This document shows, piece after piece, positions 43,684 through 52,360 of a stretch of 64,000 nt of DNA. The DNA is from an uncultured Lachnospiraceae bacterium (GTDB taxonomy: Bacteria > Bacillota > Clostridia > Lachnospirales > Lachnospiraceae): positions 379,566 to 443,565 of the forward strand of contig CAJTMW010000001.1 in the NCBI GenBank assembly GCA_910577275.1. Direction: 5' to 3'. How positions within the stretch are numbered: the first letter of the stretch is position 1; each line of letters opens with the position of its first letter. A model generated the notes under the pieces. The model worked only from the letters and a program-made list of their open reading frames with translations. It was not told where the DNA came from and did not search any database. Position numbers and translations under genes: made by a program.

Positions 43684-44367
43684 TTATCCTTCCATCCGGT
43701 ATCCAACGCCCCGGACGGTTTCAATATAATCACCGCAATCGCCAAGCTTTGCGCGCAGAGTGCCGATATGCACGTCAACTGTGCGGGTTTCCCCCATATA
43801 GGAAGCGCCCCACACGCTTTGAAGAAGCTGTTCCCTTGTAAATACTCTGCCGGGATTGTCCATGAGGAGCCGGAGAAGCTCAAATTCCTTTAAGGTGAGC
43901 GGGACTCTGCTTCCGCCCACAGAAACAGTATGCCCGTCCATATTCAGTTCAAGACTCCCCATACGCAAAATTCTTACTTCTTCTTTCGGCCTGCTTCTGC
44001 GCAGCACCGCCCTTATGCGGGATATCATTTCCATCATTCCGAAAGGCTTGGTCAGATAATCGTCCGCCCCAAGGTCCAGCCCGATAACCCTGTCGTATTC
44101 CGTTCCTTTGGCCGTCGCCATAATCACCGGAAGATGCTCTGTAGCCGCATTGCCGCGGAGACGTTTTAAGATGGCAATTCCGTCCATCATAATCCCGTCT
44201 TCCTCGGGCAGCATAATATCCAGCATGATAAGCTCCGGCATTTCCTCCTTAAGGGCCGCAAACAGCCCCTTCCCGCCGGAGAACCCCCGCGCCTCAAATC
44301 CTGCGGTGTTCAGCGTATATATCATCAGCTCCCGAACCGAATTGTCGTCTTCCACACAATAAATCAT
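43684..44367 (-). CDS. OmpR/PhoB-family response regulator
   Basis: 227 residues from ATG 44367; the longer frame to 44607 overlaps a terminator and is rejected. Receiver domain with acidic pocket VEDDNS, phosphoacceptor Asp in LIMLDIMLPEEDG and Lys in YLTKPFGMMEM. The C-terminal winged helix has the usual REQLLQSVWG and VDVHIGTLRAKLG. Oddity: EEDGIMMDGIAIL looks like a 5-residue in-frame duplication just after the phosphorylation loop. TTTTACA direct repeats lie upstream. Confidence 0.94.
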   Translation of the reverse strand: MIYCVEDDNSVRELMIYTLNTAGFEARGFSGGKGLFAALKEEMPELIMLDIMLPEEDGIMMDGIAILKRLRGNAATEHLPVIMATAKGTEYDRVIGLDLGADDYLTKPFGMMEMISRIRAVLRRSRPKEEVRILRMGSLELNMDGHTVSVGGSRVPLTLKEFELLRLLMDNPGRVFTREQLLQSVWGASYMGETRTVDVHIGTLRAKLGDCGDYIETVRGVGYRMEG

Positions 44368-44443
44368 CCGCCCTTTTCCTCTCTCCTTTTTTCGCCGTGT
44401 ATTCCATCTTACAATACTATTTTCAAATCCGCTATGCGGGTAT

Positions 44444-44461
44444 TGTAAAATTTCTGTAAAA
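44444..44461 (-). promoter_or_regulatory. Pho-box-like direct repeat before the response regulator
   Basis: On the minus strand TTTTACA-N4-TTTTACA, two copies 11 bp apart (44455-44461 and 44444-44450), about 80 bases before the start. Bacillus PhoP binds TT(A/T)ACA repeats with 11-bp phasing, so autoregulation by a PhoB-like regulator is plausible. Only two repeats are clear, against four in a full box. Confidence 0.45.
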
Positions 44462-44489
44462 AAGTAACCGCCATGCATACAAAGCGGCT

Positions 44490-44573
44490 GAAAAAATGAG
44501 CCCTGTACGCATAAATTGTCTGAGAAGTTCCCTGCAAAAACGCAGCCGCACTTAATATTTATCCGTACAGGGC
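44490..44573 (-). terminator. Terminator of the LysM gene
   Basis: 16-bp stem with one mismatch (44500-44515 with 44558-44573) around a 42-base loop that holds a CTGC/GCAG hairpin, followed on the minus strand by TCATTTTTTC. The loop is unusually long for an intrinsic terminator. Confidence 0.7.
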
Positions 44574-44615
44574 CATATTTCATATTTGTTTTTGTTTTTT
44601 CCGGCATGCAGCGTC

Positions 44616-46448
44616 CTAGGTGGGTATCCGAAGCACCTGCCCGATGCTCAGAGCATCGCTGCTTATTCCGCTCATCTGCTTGATGGCGTCCACTGTGGTA
44701 TTAAATCTTCTGGCAAGCAGCCATAGGGTATCCCCGGAGCGGACAATATATTCAAAATAAGGGGCGACGCCTTCGGAAGGAATCTTCAATACCTGACCGA
44801 TGCTCAGCTCGTCGCCGGTCAGGCCGTTTAATCTTTTGATTGCGTCCACCGTAGTATTAAATCTTTGGGAAAGCAGCCATAAGGTATCCCCGGATTTTAC
44901 CGTATAAATGGTAACGCCCTCCTCCGGCTTGGGGATAGGAACGTTTTCCAGAACTCCCAGATAAGCGTCATAGAGCGCGCTCCATGTAGCCGGCCCCACA
45001 ACGCCGTCAGGAGAAAGCCCCATAAGCTGCTGAAATGCAATTACGCCCTGCCTCGTTCCGTTCCCGAAGATACCGTCCTGGCTTACGGACGGGATACCGG
45101 CATAAAATTCCGACAGCATATCCAGAAGATATTGAAGGGTAATCACGTCATTGCCTCTGTCCCCCTGACGCAAAACCACATTCGGAGGAACGGTTCCTAT
45201 TCCGAGGCTGGTTCCTTCGCTGTCAAGCTCCGCCAGTCTGGTCACCGCCGTGTAAAGGCTGGATATTTTATACCATGTGGATTTTCCCACAATCCCGTCG
45301 GGCGTCAGATTGAAAATCTCCTGAAATCTGGTCACCGCCGCCCGGGTACTGCTTCCAAAAACCCCTGTTTCATCACTAATCACCGGAATGGCGGGATAGT
45401 TTTTCCGTATCCTGTTCAGCCAGGTCTGTATGGTCTGCACATTCAATCCGGTGCTGCCCGTCTGAAGCGGCGCGCCGGGATAGGAGGATAATACGCCGGT
45501 AACTATATTTGTCTGCGCAATTTCGATATCCGGCGGATAGTAATTCCGAAGTATCTGCAAAGGAGTAAGCCCCTGCTGCGCCAGCGTCACCGTTCCCCAC
45601 TGGGAGAGTCCCGCGCAGGTGGAGGTGGTTCCGTTGCAGAAGGAGGTGAAATAAGGCGCATTCTGTCCTTTTATCCGCACATATTCGTTAAAAATCTCAT
45701 CCACAATTCTGCTGATGGATTCGTAAATGGTGCGCCCGTAAACAAAAGCCTGGTCGTAGGCGGTGCTGTTTGTAATGTCAAAGCCATAGCCCCGGCTTCT
45801 GTACCACTCCGTAAAAACCCGGTTCAGCGCAAAAGTGATAATCGCATAGATATTGGCCCGCAGAGCCTCCTGCGGCCAGGTGGGATAGATTTCGCTGCTC
45901 GCCACATTTTTTACATAGTCGGGGAAGGAAACCTGCACATTGGCAGCCTGGGACGCCGGACTTCCCAGATGCACCGTAATCGGATTCGGGATTACCACAT
46001 AGCGGAGCACATAGGCCGAGGATAGGGGCCCCTCCTGATGCCGCTCCCCTTCCATCGCCACGGCAGGCTTTCCGATTGTGATTTCCATCGTGCCCTGCCG
46101 TCCGCCGCCTCCCGTCTGTCCGTCTTCCTTTCCCTCTGGAACAAGGGCAAGGGGCAGCACGGCTCTCTCCCCTTCAAAAATTGCAACTCCTGAAACATGG
46201 ACGGGAAGAAATCCTCTCACCCCGGCAAAAACCTCGTAACTCTTATAAGGCTCTCCGGAATATCCGGAATCCAGAGAAAGACTCTTATCCACAGTTTCCA
46301 GGGAAACCATCGGCGTCTCCCCGTTTTCATCTGTCGTCAGCTCATAAACCGGACGCCCCGCGGCGTCCTGAATCCTTACCTGTACCCCGCTTATAGGAAC
46401 GGCGCCGTGAGCTGTCCTTGCCTGCACAAGCAGATAACCAATCGCCAT
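44616..46448 (-). CDS. Peptidoglycan-binding LysM protein with SpoIID-like segment
   Basis: 610 residues. Order: N-terminal carboxypeptidase-regulatory-like domain (about 1-85), a central region resembling SpoIID/SleC (CAGLSQWGTVTLAQQGLTPLQIL, about 270-300), two PG_binding_1 domains (about 310-395 and 415-490) and two LysM domains (TIYTVKSGDTLWLLSQRFN and EYIVRSGDTLWLLARRFN) at the C-terminus. No signal peptide is evident, so mother-cell or spore-associated deposition is likely. Binds and may trim spore cortex peptidoglycan; catalytic residues are not certain. Confidence 0.85.
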   Translation of the reverse strand: MAIGYLLVQARTAHGAVPISGVQVRIQDAAGRPVYELTTDENGETPMVSLETVDKSLSLDSGYSGEPYKSYEVFAGVRGFLPVHVSGVAIFEGERAVLPLALVPEGKEDGQTGGGGRQGTMEITIGKPAVAMEGERHQEGPLSSAYVLRYVVIPNPITVHLGSPASQAANVQVSFPDYVKNVASSEIYPTWPQEALRANIYAIITFALNRVFTEWYRSRGYGFDITNSTAYDQAFVYGRTIYESISRIVDEIFNEYVRIKGQNAPYFTSFCNGTTSTCAGLSQWGTVTLAQQGLTPLQILRNYYPPDIEIAQTNIVTGVLSSYPGAPLQTGSTGLNVQTIQTWLNRIRKNYPAIPVISDETGVFGSSTRAAVTRFQEIFNLTPDGIVGKSTWYKISSLYTAVTRLAELDSEGTSLGIGTVPPNVVLRQGDRGNDVITLQYLLDMLSEFYAGIPSVSQDGIFGNGTRQGVIAFQQLMGLSPDGVVGPATWSALYDAYLGVLENVPIPKPEEGVTIYTVKSGDTLWLLSQRFNTTVDAIKRLNGLTGDELSIGQVLKIPSEGVAPYFEYIVRSGDTLWLLARRFNTTVDAIKQMSGISSDALSIGQVLRIPT

Positions 46449-46529
46449 AAAAAACTTCTCCGCAATAGCTTTCGTATCATTCTATGTAAGAAAATGAAAA
46501 ACGGTGCCTGTACGGACAGGAAACAAAAC

Positions 46530-47909
46530 TTATTTCAGAAAGAGATGCAGCAGCTTTTCATAAGATTCCCGGTAAGGCTGGTAACGCATGGGCAGGTCGA
46601 GCCAGAGCTTTTTATCCACAATGCTTTTATAATGGGAAAAAGCGTCAAATCCCGCCCTTCCGTGATAAGCGCCCATGCCGCTCTCCCCGAAGCCGCCAAA
46701 GCCCATATGGCTGGTGGCAAGGTGAATCACTGTGTCGTTCACGCAGCCGCCTCCAAAGCTGCAAAGAGACGTGACCTTTTTGGCGACAGAGGGATTTTTC
46801 GTAAATATGTAAAGCGCCAGGGGATGCGGCCCCTCGTTAATTTCTTTCAGCATTTTATCAAGGCTGTCATAGGTCATAACCGGCAGCACCGGCCCGAATA
46901 TTTCCTCCTTCATCACCGCGTCCTCATAAGTGACATTGTCCATGATTACAGGCTCTATCTGCAGCGTCTCCCGCCTGCTCTCTCCGCCACAAATCACTTT
47001 ATTTTTATCCAGAAGCCCGCAAATCCGGTCGAAATGTTTCTCGTTAATGATTTTCCCGTAGCCGGGATTTTCCAGAGGCTTTCTGCCGTACTGCCTTATA
47101 AGCTCCTTTTTCAGCTCCGACACCAGAGCGTCCTTTATCCCCCTGTCACAGCAGATATAATCCGGCGCAACGCAGGTCTGCCCGCAGTTTAAAAATTTTC
47201 CAAACACAATCCGCCTTGCCGCCAGCTTAAGGTCCGCGCTCCTTTCCACAATACAGGGGCTTTTCCCCCCAAGCTCAAGAGCCACGGGGGTCAGATGCTC
47301 CGCCGCCTTCCGCATAACCTCTTTTCCCACCGACTGGCTGCCCGTAAAAAAGATGAAATCAAACCTTTCCCGGAGGAGACAGGCGTTCTCCGCCCTCCCG
47401 CCGGTAATCACCGCAACGTACTTCTTCGGGAAGCACTCTGCAACCAGCTTTCCTATAAGCTCGCCGGTGTAAGGCGAGTAGGCGCTTGGCTTAAGCACCA
47501 CCGTATTGCCCGCCGCAATCGCATCCACAAGAGGGTCAAGGGTGAGTAAAAAAGGATAGTTCCAGGGACTCATAACAAGCGTCACCCCGTAAGGCGAGGG
47601 CTTTTGAAAGCTCCGGGAGGCGAACTGTGCAAGAGGCGTTTGGACCCTCTTTTCCCGTGAAAAGGCGCGCGCATGCCGCAGCATATACCCCAGCTCGTCA
47701 AGCACCAGCCCCGTCTCGCACATATAACTCTCGAACGCGCTTTTCCCCAAATCCTTATAAAGCGCCCGGGCAATCTCCTTTTCGTTTTCCCTGATACACC
47801 TTCGCAATTTTTCCAGCGCCCTAATCCTGTAATCAACGTTCAGCGTCGCTCCCGACCTGAAAAAAGCCCTCTGCCTTTCTACAATTTTCCCAATCTCGTT
47901 TTCCGTCAT
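46530..47909 (-). CDS. NAD(P)-dependent aldehyde dehydrogenase
   Basis: 459 residues, the short form without tetramerisation extension (AldH/class 3 type). Catalytic Asn in SPWNYPFLL, NAD loop FFTGSQSVGKEVM, catalytic Glu in ALELGGKSPCIV and Cys in FLNCGQTCVAPDY. Oxidises medium or long-chain aldehydes to acids; related clostridial enzymes act on lipid-derived or aromatic aldehydes. Divergent from the AraC regulator, with which it shares an 80-base intergenic region. GGGAGGAAC precedes the ATG. Confidence 0.95.
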   Translation of the reverse strand: MTENEIGKIVERQRAFFRSGATLNVDYRIRALEKLRRCIRENEKEIARALYKDLGKSAFESYMCETGLVLDELGYMLRHARAFSREKRVQTPLAQFASRSFQKPSPYGVTLVMSPWNYPFLLTLDPLVDAIAAGNTVVLKPSAYSPYTGELIGKLVAECFPKKYVAVITGGRAENACLLRERFDFIFFTGSQSVGKEVMRKAAEHLTPVALELGGKSPCIVERSADLKLAARRIVFGKFLNCGQTCVAPDYICCDRGIKDALVSELKKELIRQYGRKPLENPGYGKIINEKHFDRICGLLDKNKVICGGESRRETLQIEPVIMDNVTYEDAVMKEEIFGPVLPVMTYDSLDKMLKEINEGPHPLALYIFTKNPSVAKKVTSLCSFGGGCVNDTVIHLATSHMGFGGFGESGMGAYHGRAGFDAFSHYKSIVDKKLWLDLPMRYQPYRESYEKLLHLFLK

Positions 47910-47929
47910 ATAAGTTCCTCCCGCTTTCT

Positions 47930-47958
47930 TTGACTCTTTCAGCCAAAATATGTATAAT
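47930..47958 (+). promoter_or_regulatory. araC-like gene promoter
   Basis: TTGACT (47930-47935) and a perfect TATAAT (47953-47958) with a 17-base spacer, 31 bases before the AraC-family start. Confidence 0.8.
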
Positions 47959-47989
47959 ACAACTACCTCTCACCTGAAAGGAGCGCCCA

Positions 47990-48883
47990 ATGAATAAAGC
48001 CTACTGTATGAACCACAAGGAAATTGAAATCTCCGGCATTCTGATTGCATACCAGACAGTTACCGGCGGCCACAGACCCCATCACTGGCATGAGGAGTTA
48101 GAGCTCCTTTACCCCTTAAACGGAGAATCTTCCATCACCATTGAGGGAAAGAAATACCGTCTTTTAAAAAAGCATCTCATAGCGGTGGAGTCCTGCAAGG
48201 TGCACAGCACCCACTCCTATAAGGATACAAGTATGTACATCTGCATCCACATTTTAAAGAAGCGTATGCAGACATTTTTCCCCGATATCGAGCTGTACCA
48301 GATTGAATGCTATCCTGAGCAAATCCCCGACGAGCGTTTTCCGGCTTACCTTGAAATCTGCCGGATGATGGAGACCCTGACCCGGATTTATATCGAGGAC
48401 GCCACCGCCTTCCAGCTGGAAGCACAGGGGCTTGTTTTCCAGATACTTGCCCGCCTGATTCGGGATTTTTCCACAAATACAGCCCCGAAGCTGAACGACA
48501 CCGACGTTCTCACGAGGGAGCGAATCCGGGAAATTATCACCTATGTGGAGGAGCATTTCCGCGAACCCGTATCCCTCCAGGATATCGCCTCCCATATCGG
48601 CGTCGGAAAAGAGTATTTCTGCCGCTTTTTCAAGAAAAATATGGGAATTTCCTTTGTAAATTATCTCAACGAAACGCGGCTCACCCACAGCTATCACGAC
48701 CTTGTAAGCACGGACGCGCCTGTGGCGGAAATCATGGAAGCCAACGGCTTTACCAACCAAAAGCTCTTTAACCGCGCCTTTAAGGAGCTTTACGGCTGTA
48801 CGCCCTCCGCCGCCCGGAAAAACAGCGGCGAGCGGCAGTACAACATTTCCTCCTATCTCGTGCCCCCCGCACCGCCCGTTTGA
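47990..48883 (+). CDS. AraC-family transcriptional regulator
   Basis: 297 residues. N-terminal cupin sensor domain (HHWHEELELLYPLNGESS) and C-terminal double helix-turn-helix: REPVSLQDIASHIGVGKEYFCRFFK and APVAEIMEANGFTNQKLFNRAFKE. AAAGGAGC precedes the ATG. Divergent from the aldehyde dehydrogenase and convergent with the bile salt hydrolase (4-base gap), either of which could be its target. Confidence 0.93.
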   Translation: MNKAYCMNHKEIEISGILIAYQTVTGGHRPHHWHEELELLYPLNGESSITIEGKKYRLLKKHLIAVESCKVHSTHSYKDTSMYICIHILKKRMQTFFPDIELYQIECYPEQIPDERFPAYLEICRMMETLTRIYIEDATAFQLEAQGLVFQILARLIRDFSTNTAPKLNDTDVLTRERIREIITYVEEHFREPVSLQDIASHIGVGKEYFCRFFKKNMGISFVNYLNETRLTHSYHDLVSTDAPVAEIMEANGFTNQKLFNRAFKELYGCTPSAARKNSGERQYNISSYLVPPAPPV

Positions 48884-48887
48884 CGCG

Positions 48888-49862
48888 CTAATTCTGCCTG
48901 TAAATCTGCTCTCCGTATACCGGGGAATATCTTACAGGCTTTTTGCCGTCCAAATCCTCTCTGTGCATGTCCACCGCCGTAATCTGATGGTTGTCATAGG
49001 TGGTGTAATAGTAAATTCCCTTATCGCAGTTACAGCAGCAGGTATAAATAGTCGTCTCATATTTTCCCTCCGATACCTCGCAGCATCCCCTCTGCTGGTC
49101 AACGCTTCCCAGAATATGAAAGAACTGACTGACGCTTTCCTCTTCCGAATCCCCCGATATGGAATTCATTTTTACAAAGGCGGCGCGCACGAACCGGGAG
49201 CCGGAGGATAAGTCCCCGGGCAGTCCCAGCGCCCCCATGCCCCGGCTGTAGGCATGAAGCGGCAGCGCGTCCGAAAAACGGTTTACGGGCTCTCCCCGCG
49301 ATAAATTCATGTAATCATTTAACCGGAACAACTGCTCGTCAAAAGGCGGATTGTTAGTGAGGATTCCCGCCGGATTTTCATAAATCCGAAGTCCCTCCCT
49401 TACCGATTCCACCGTCACCGCCCCGTTCCTGTCCGCGATAATCCAATGAAGCTGTGCCAGAGGAAGCCTGTCGCTGAAAGGCGTGTTTATCAGGTTGATT
49501 CTTTCCAGTTTTTTCCGGGCCTCGCTTACCGAAGCACAGTCTCCTAAAATCCACGGAATAAATTCAAACTGAGCGATATTGTCCTTATCCTGACATTTCT
49601 CTCCATAAAAAGCGTTTCCCACAAAATTAAGCCCCGCCATACCAAGCCCCTTTTCATTCACGGCTTCATAGTACAGCGGACAGCCCTCCTCCACGTGGGC
49701 CATTCCAATCATCCCGTAATGCCTCTCCATCTCACCTGCTTCACGAAAATGAAAGGCATACGCCCGGGGCGTTACCACGATTTCATCCCCATAGGAAAAT
49801 TCGTAATCCAGCGTTCTCCCGAAATAAAAATCCTTCGTTTTATAAGTTGCTGCCGTACACAT
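48888..49862 (-). CDS. Choloylglycine (bile salt) hydrolase
   Basis: 324 residues, N-terminal nucleophile hydrolase. After removal of Met, Cys2 is the nucleophile; Arg16 and Asp19 (FGRTLD), Asn in GLNFVG, Asn in LTNNPPFDEQ and Arg in GDLSSGSRFVRAAF complete the active site. The C-terminal KGIYYYTTYDNHQITAVDM closely resembles Clostridium perfringens bile salt hydrolase. It deconjugates glycine/taurine bile acids; penicillin V acylase activity is a related possibility. Cytoplasmic. Its promoter is TTGTAA-17-GATAAT (49917-49922 and 49894-49899). Confidence 0.93.
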   Translation of the reverse strand: MCTAATYKTKDFYFGRTLDYEFSYGDEIVVTPRAYAFHFREAGEMERHYGMIGMAHVEEGCPLYYEAVNEKGLGMAGLNFVGNAFYGEKCQDKDNIAQFEFIPWILGDCASVSEARKKLERINLINTPFSDRLPLAQLHWIIADRNGAVTVESVREGLRIYENPAGILTNNPPFDEQLFRLNDYMNLSRGEPVNRFSDALPLHAYSRGMGALGLPGDLSSGSRFVRAAFVKMNSISGDSEEESVSQFFHILGSVDQQRGCCEVSEGKYETTIYTCCCNCDKGIYYYTTYDNHQITAVDMHREDLDGKKPVRYSPVYGEQIYRQN

Positions 49863-49893
49863 AGCTTCGCCTCGCTTTCATAGACTTAAAAGT

Positions 49894-49922
49894 ATTATCC
49901 CACAAACAGACGCTTCTTACAA
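49894..49922 (-). promoter_or_regulatory. Promoter of the bile salt hydrolase gene
   Basis: -35 TTGTAA (49917-49922) and -10 GATAAT (49894-49899) with a 17-base spacer on the minus strand, ending 31 bases before the start codon. Confidence 0.65.
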
Positions 49923-50063
49923 CACAGGGCAGATTTTAACTGCGGAAATCAATTTTCGGATTCCGGTGAATTTAAACTGTGGAATATTTTTCCTGTGGTT
50001 TTGCGCTCTGTTCTCTATAGAAATTATCCATTTTGCCGATATATATAACAGAACATATAAATT

Positions 50064-50270
50064 TTAATCCAGGGAGGGATTGTCAAAGCATACGGATATG
50101 AATCGCTTTATAAAGTTCAAGCGGTCATGGTGATACCGCCTCTTAAGAAAGCCTGTTCCGACGAGAAAAAGCACCAGTCCAGACAGAAACATTCCAGTTC
50201 TCCGGCCAGAGGAATCTTTTCGGAAATACTGGACGAATCCTGTGAGAAAGAGCAGCAGAAAAACATCCAT
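50064..50270 (-). pseudogene. Possible remnant of a small membrane protein
   Basis: A 68-codon frame (MDVFLLLFLTGFVQYF...) with two hydrophobic segments; the frame stays open upstream to about 50397 and reads sensibly (SAVLPQIDESDVRKSVF) without a start or ribosome site. Looks like the C-terminal piece of a membrane protein. No family recognised. The surrounding gap 49863-50486 holds no other supportable gene; a GGGCTGCC/GGCAGCCC hairpin lies at about 50372-50410. Confidence 0.3.
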
Positions 50271-50486
50271 ATCCGCACTAACGGATATACGAAAAACGCT
50301 CTTCCTTACGTCACTTTCATCAATCTGCGGGAGTACTGCTGACGCAGGACAAATGAAACCACATATGATTAGACGGGCTGCCTTACCGGGAGTTTACCGG
50401 CACGGCAGCCCCTTTCTGCCTTACATAAAAATTCTTTTTATATGAATAAATTCTAAACAATTTGTAAACTGGCCATTTTTTACTTG

Positions 50487-50515
50487 TTGAAAATGAATTT
50501 ACATGTTAAGATAAT
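50487..50515 (+). promoter_or_regulatory. Citrate synthase promoter
   Basis: TTGAAA (50487-50492) and GATAAT (50510-50515) with a 17-base spacer. The leader to the start codon is about 115 bases and includes a small ACAATG/CATTGT hairpin. Confidence 0.75.
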
Positions 50516-50636
50516 TATGTCATTTTTCTGAAATGTTCTATCTTTTCTTGCAATTAACTGACAATGCTATTCATTGTTCTTTGTTAGAAATCCGGACTTC
50601 AATTGACAATTTATACATAGAAAGGAGTATTTACAT

Positions 50637-52007
50637 ATGGATTATAATTCTTTTTCCGAAATCACCCCCGATATCGTGCGCCTTGCAAAGCTCAGCGAAG
50701 AGGCTGATATCATAGACTCAGAACTTTTTACCAGGTATGATGTCAAAAGAGGTCTCCGGGACTTAAACGGCAAGGGCGTTCTGGCCGGCCTCACCAATAT
50801 TTCGGACGTCCGTGCCAAGGAAGTGGTTGACGGCGTTGAAGTTCCCGTCCACGGACAGCTCTTTTACCGGGGCTACAACATCAGGGATTTGGTGAACGGC
50901 TTCACAAATGAAAACCGTTTCGGCTTTGAGGAAATTACCTACCTGCTTTTATTCGACCGGCTGCCGGATACGAAGGAGCTTGAAAACTTCCGAAAGCTTC
51001 TTTCAGGATACCGTTCCCTTCCCACCAGCTTTGTCAGAGATATCATCATGAAAGCGCCAAGCAGCGATATGATGAACACGCTGGCGCGAAGCGTGCTTAC
51101 GCTGTATTCCTACGACGAGAGGGCCGACGACGTTTCTCTGCCCAATGTACTGCGTCAGTGCCTGCAGCTCATCAGCATGTTTCCGCTTCTGTCCATCTAT
51201 GGCTATCAGGCATACTGCCATTATCATGACGGCAAGAGCCTTTTTATCCATCAGCCTGACCCGAAGCTTTCAACTGCTGAAAATATTCTGCGGATTTTGC
51301 GTCCTGACAGCGCCTACACCCCCTTAGAGGCAAAGCTTCTTGATGTGGCGCTGGTGCTTCACATGGAGCATGGCGGCGGTAACAATTCCTCCTTCACCAC
51401 CCACGTGGTGACCTCCTCCCTGACGGACACCTACTCCGTAATTGCCGCGGCTATCGGTTCTCTGAAAGGCCCCCGCCACGGCGGCGCCAACATCAAGGTT
51501 GTACAGATGTTCGAGGAGATGAAACAGGAGGTTAAGGACTGGACAGACGAGGAAGAAGTGGGCAATTACTTAAAGCGGCTCCTCCACAAGGAGGCCTTTG
51601 ACCATGCCGGCCTGATTTACGGCGTGGGCCATGCCATTTATTCAAAATCCGACCCCCGTGCCGTCATCTTCAAAACCTTCGTGGAAAAGCTCTCCGTGGA
51701 AAAGGGCCTGGAAAAAGAGTTCGCATTGTACTCTCTGGTCGAGCGGCTTGCGCCTGAAATTATCGCCGGTGAACGGCAGATGTACAAGGGCGTCAGTATT
51801 AACGTGGACTTCTACTCCGGCTTCGTTTATCATATGCTGGGGCTTCCCATGGAGCTTTACACGCCTATCTTTGCCATCGCGCGTATCTCCGGCTGGAGCG
51901 CCCACCGCATGGAAGAGCTGGCAAACAACGGCAAGATTATCCGTCCGGCTTACAAGCCGATTTGCCCGTACCGCGATTATGTGGATATTGCGGACAGAAA
52001 GAACTGA
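50637..52007 (+). CDS. gltA: Citrate synthase family protein
   Basis: 456 residues, typical of the longer clostridial citrate/2-methylcitrate synthases. Condenses acetyl-CoA and oxaloacetate. Active-site segments LHMEHGGGNNSSFTTHV, GSLKGPRHGGAN (catalytic His) and VGHAIYSKSDPRA; the C-terminal Asp/Arg region is SGFVYHMLGLP...ARISGWSAHRMEE. AGAAAGGAG precedes the ATG. No aconitase or isocitrate dehydrogenase gene follows, so it is a stand-alone anabolic enzyme here. Confidence 0.94.
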   Translation: MDYNSFSEITPDIVRLAKLSEEADIIDSELFTRYDVKRGLRDLNGKGVLAGLTNISDVRAKEVVDGVEVPVHGQLFYRGYNIRDLVNGFTNENRFGFEEITYLLLFDRLPDTKELENFRKLLSGYRSLPTSFVRDIIMKAPSSDMMNTLARSVLTLYSYDERADDVSLPNVLRQCLQLISMFPLLSIYGYQAYCHYHDGKSLFIHQPDPKLSTAENILRILRPDSAYTPLEAKLLDVALVLHMEHGGGNNSSFTTHVVTSSLTDTYSVIAAAIGSLKGPRHGGANIKVVQMFEEMKQEVKDWTDEEEVGNYLKRLLHKEAFDHAGLIYGVGHAIYSKSDPRAVIFKTFVEKLSVEKGLEKEFALYSLVERLAPEIIAGERQMYKGVSINVDFYSGFVYHMLGLPMELYTPIFAIARISGWSAHRMEELANNGKIIRPAYKPICPYRDYVDIADRKN

Positions 52008-52026
52008 CTCCCGGCTTGGAAAACTC

Positions 52027-52296
52027 ATGCACGATTTTAACTGTACCAAAGCAGATGATATGAATTTTGAACTTATGTCAGAACGAACAAGGTATTTGAA
52101 AGAAAATCCGAAGGGAGTGAGTGAAATGTGTCGCATTATGGAAGATATGAGGAATGAATCCTTAAATGAAGGAATACAGGAGGAAAAGCGGATGACAGTA
52201 ATCCGAATGTTGACAGATGGAATGTTGACACTCGAAAAAATTGCGGAATATGCAGGGCTTCCCCTCGACGAAGTAAAAAAACTGAAAGCAGAATAA
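52027..52296 (+). pseudogene. C-terminal remnant of a PD-(D/E)XK nuclease/transposase family gene
   Basis: 89 codons (MHDFNCTKADD ... ERTRYLKENPKGVSEMCRIMEDMRNE ... GLPLDEVKKLKAE). The pattern is the C-terminal tail of Rpn/PDDEXK_2-type proteins; the nuclease domain is absent and no ribosome site precedes it. Lies right behind citrate synthase, with a bidirectional terminator-like hairpin after it. Confidence 0.75.
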
Positions 52297-52307
52297 ACTT
52301 CTTAGAT

Positions 52308-52351
52308 AAACACCGGTCAGGAATTTGAACGCAGATTCCCGGCCGGCGTTT
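52308..52351. terminator. Bidirectional hairpin between convergent genes
   Basis: 52308-52324 pairs with 52335-52351 at 15 of 17 positions on the plus strand and with G-U pairs at 16 of 17 on the minus strand. Lies between the remnant (plus) and the HAD gene end (minus). Confidence 0.55.
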
Positions 52352-52360
52352 AACTTTAAA

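Noticed and set aside
50127..50342. Plus-strand 71-codon gene
   Set aside because: No ribosome site, hydrophilic without a domain, and overlaps a more coding-like minus frame.
51631..52026. Extended reading of the nuclease remnant into citrate synthase
   Set aside because: The upstream part is an alternative frame of citrate synthase; only the part after 52027 resembles the family.
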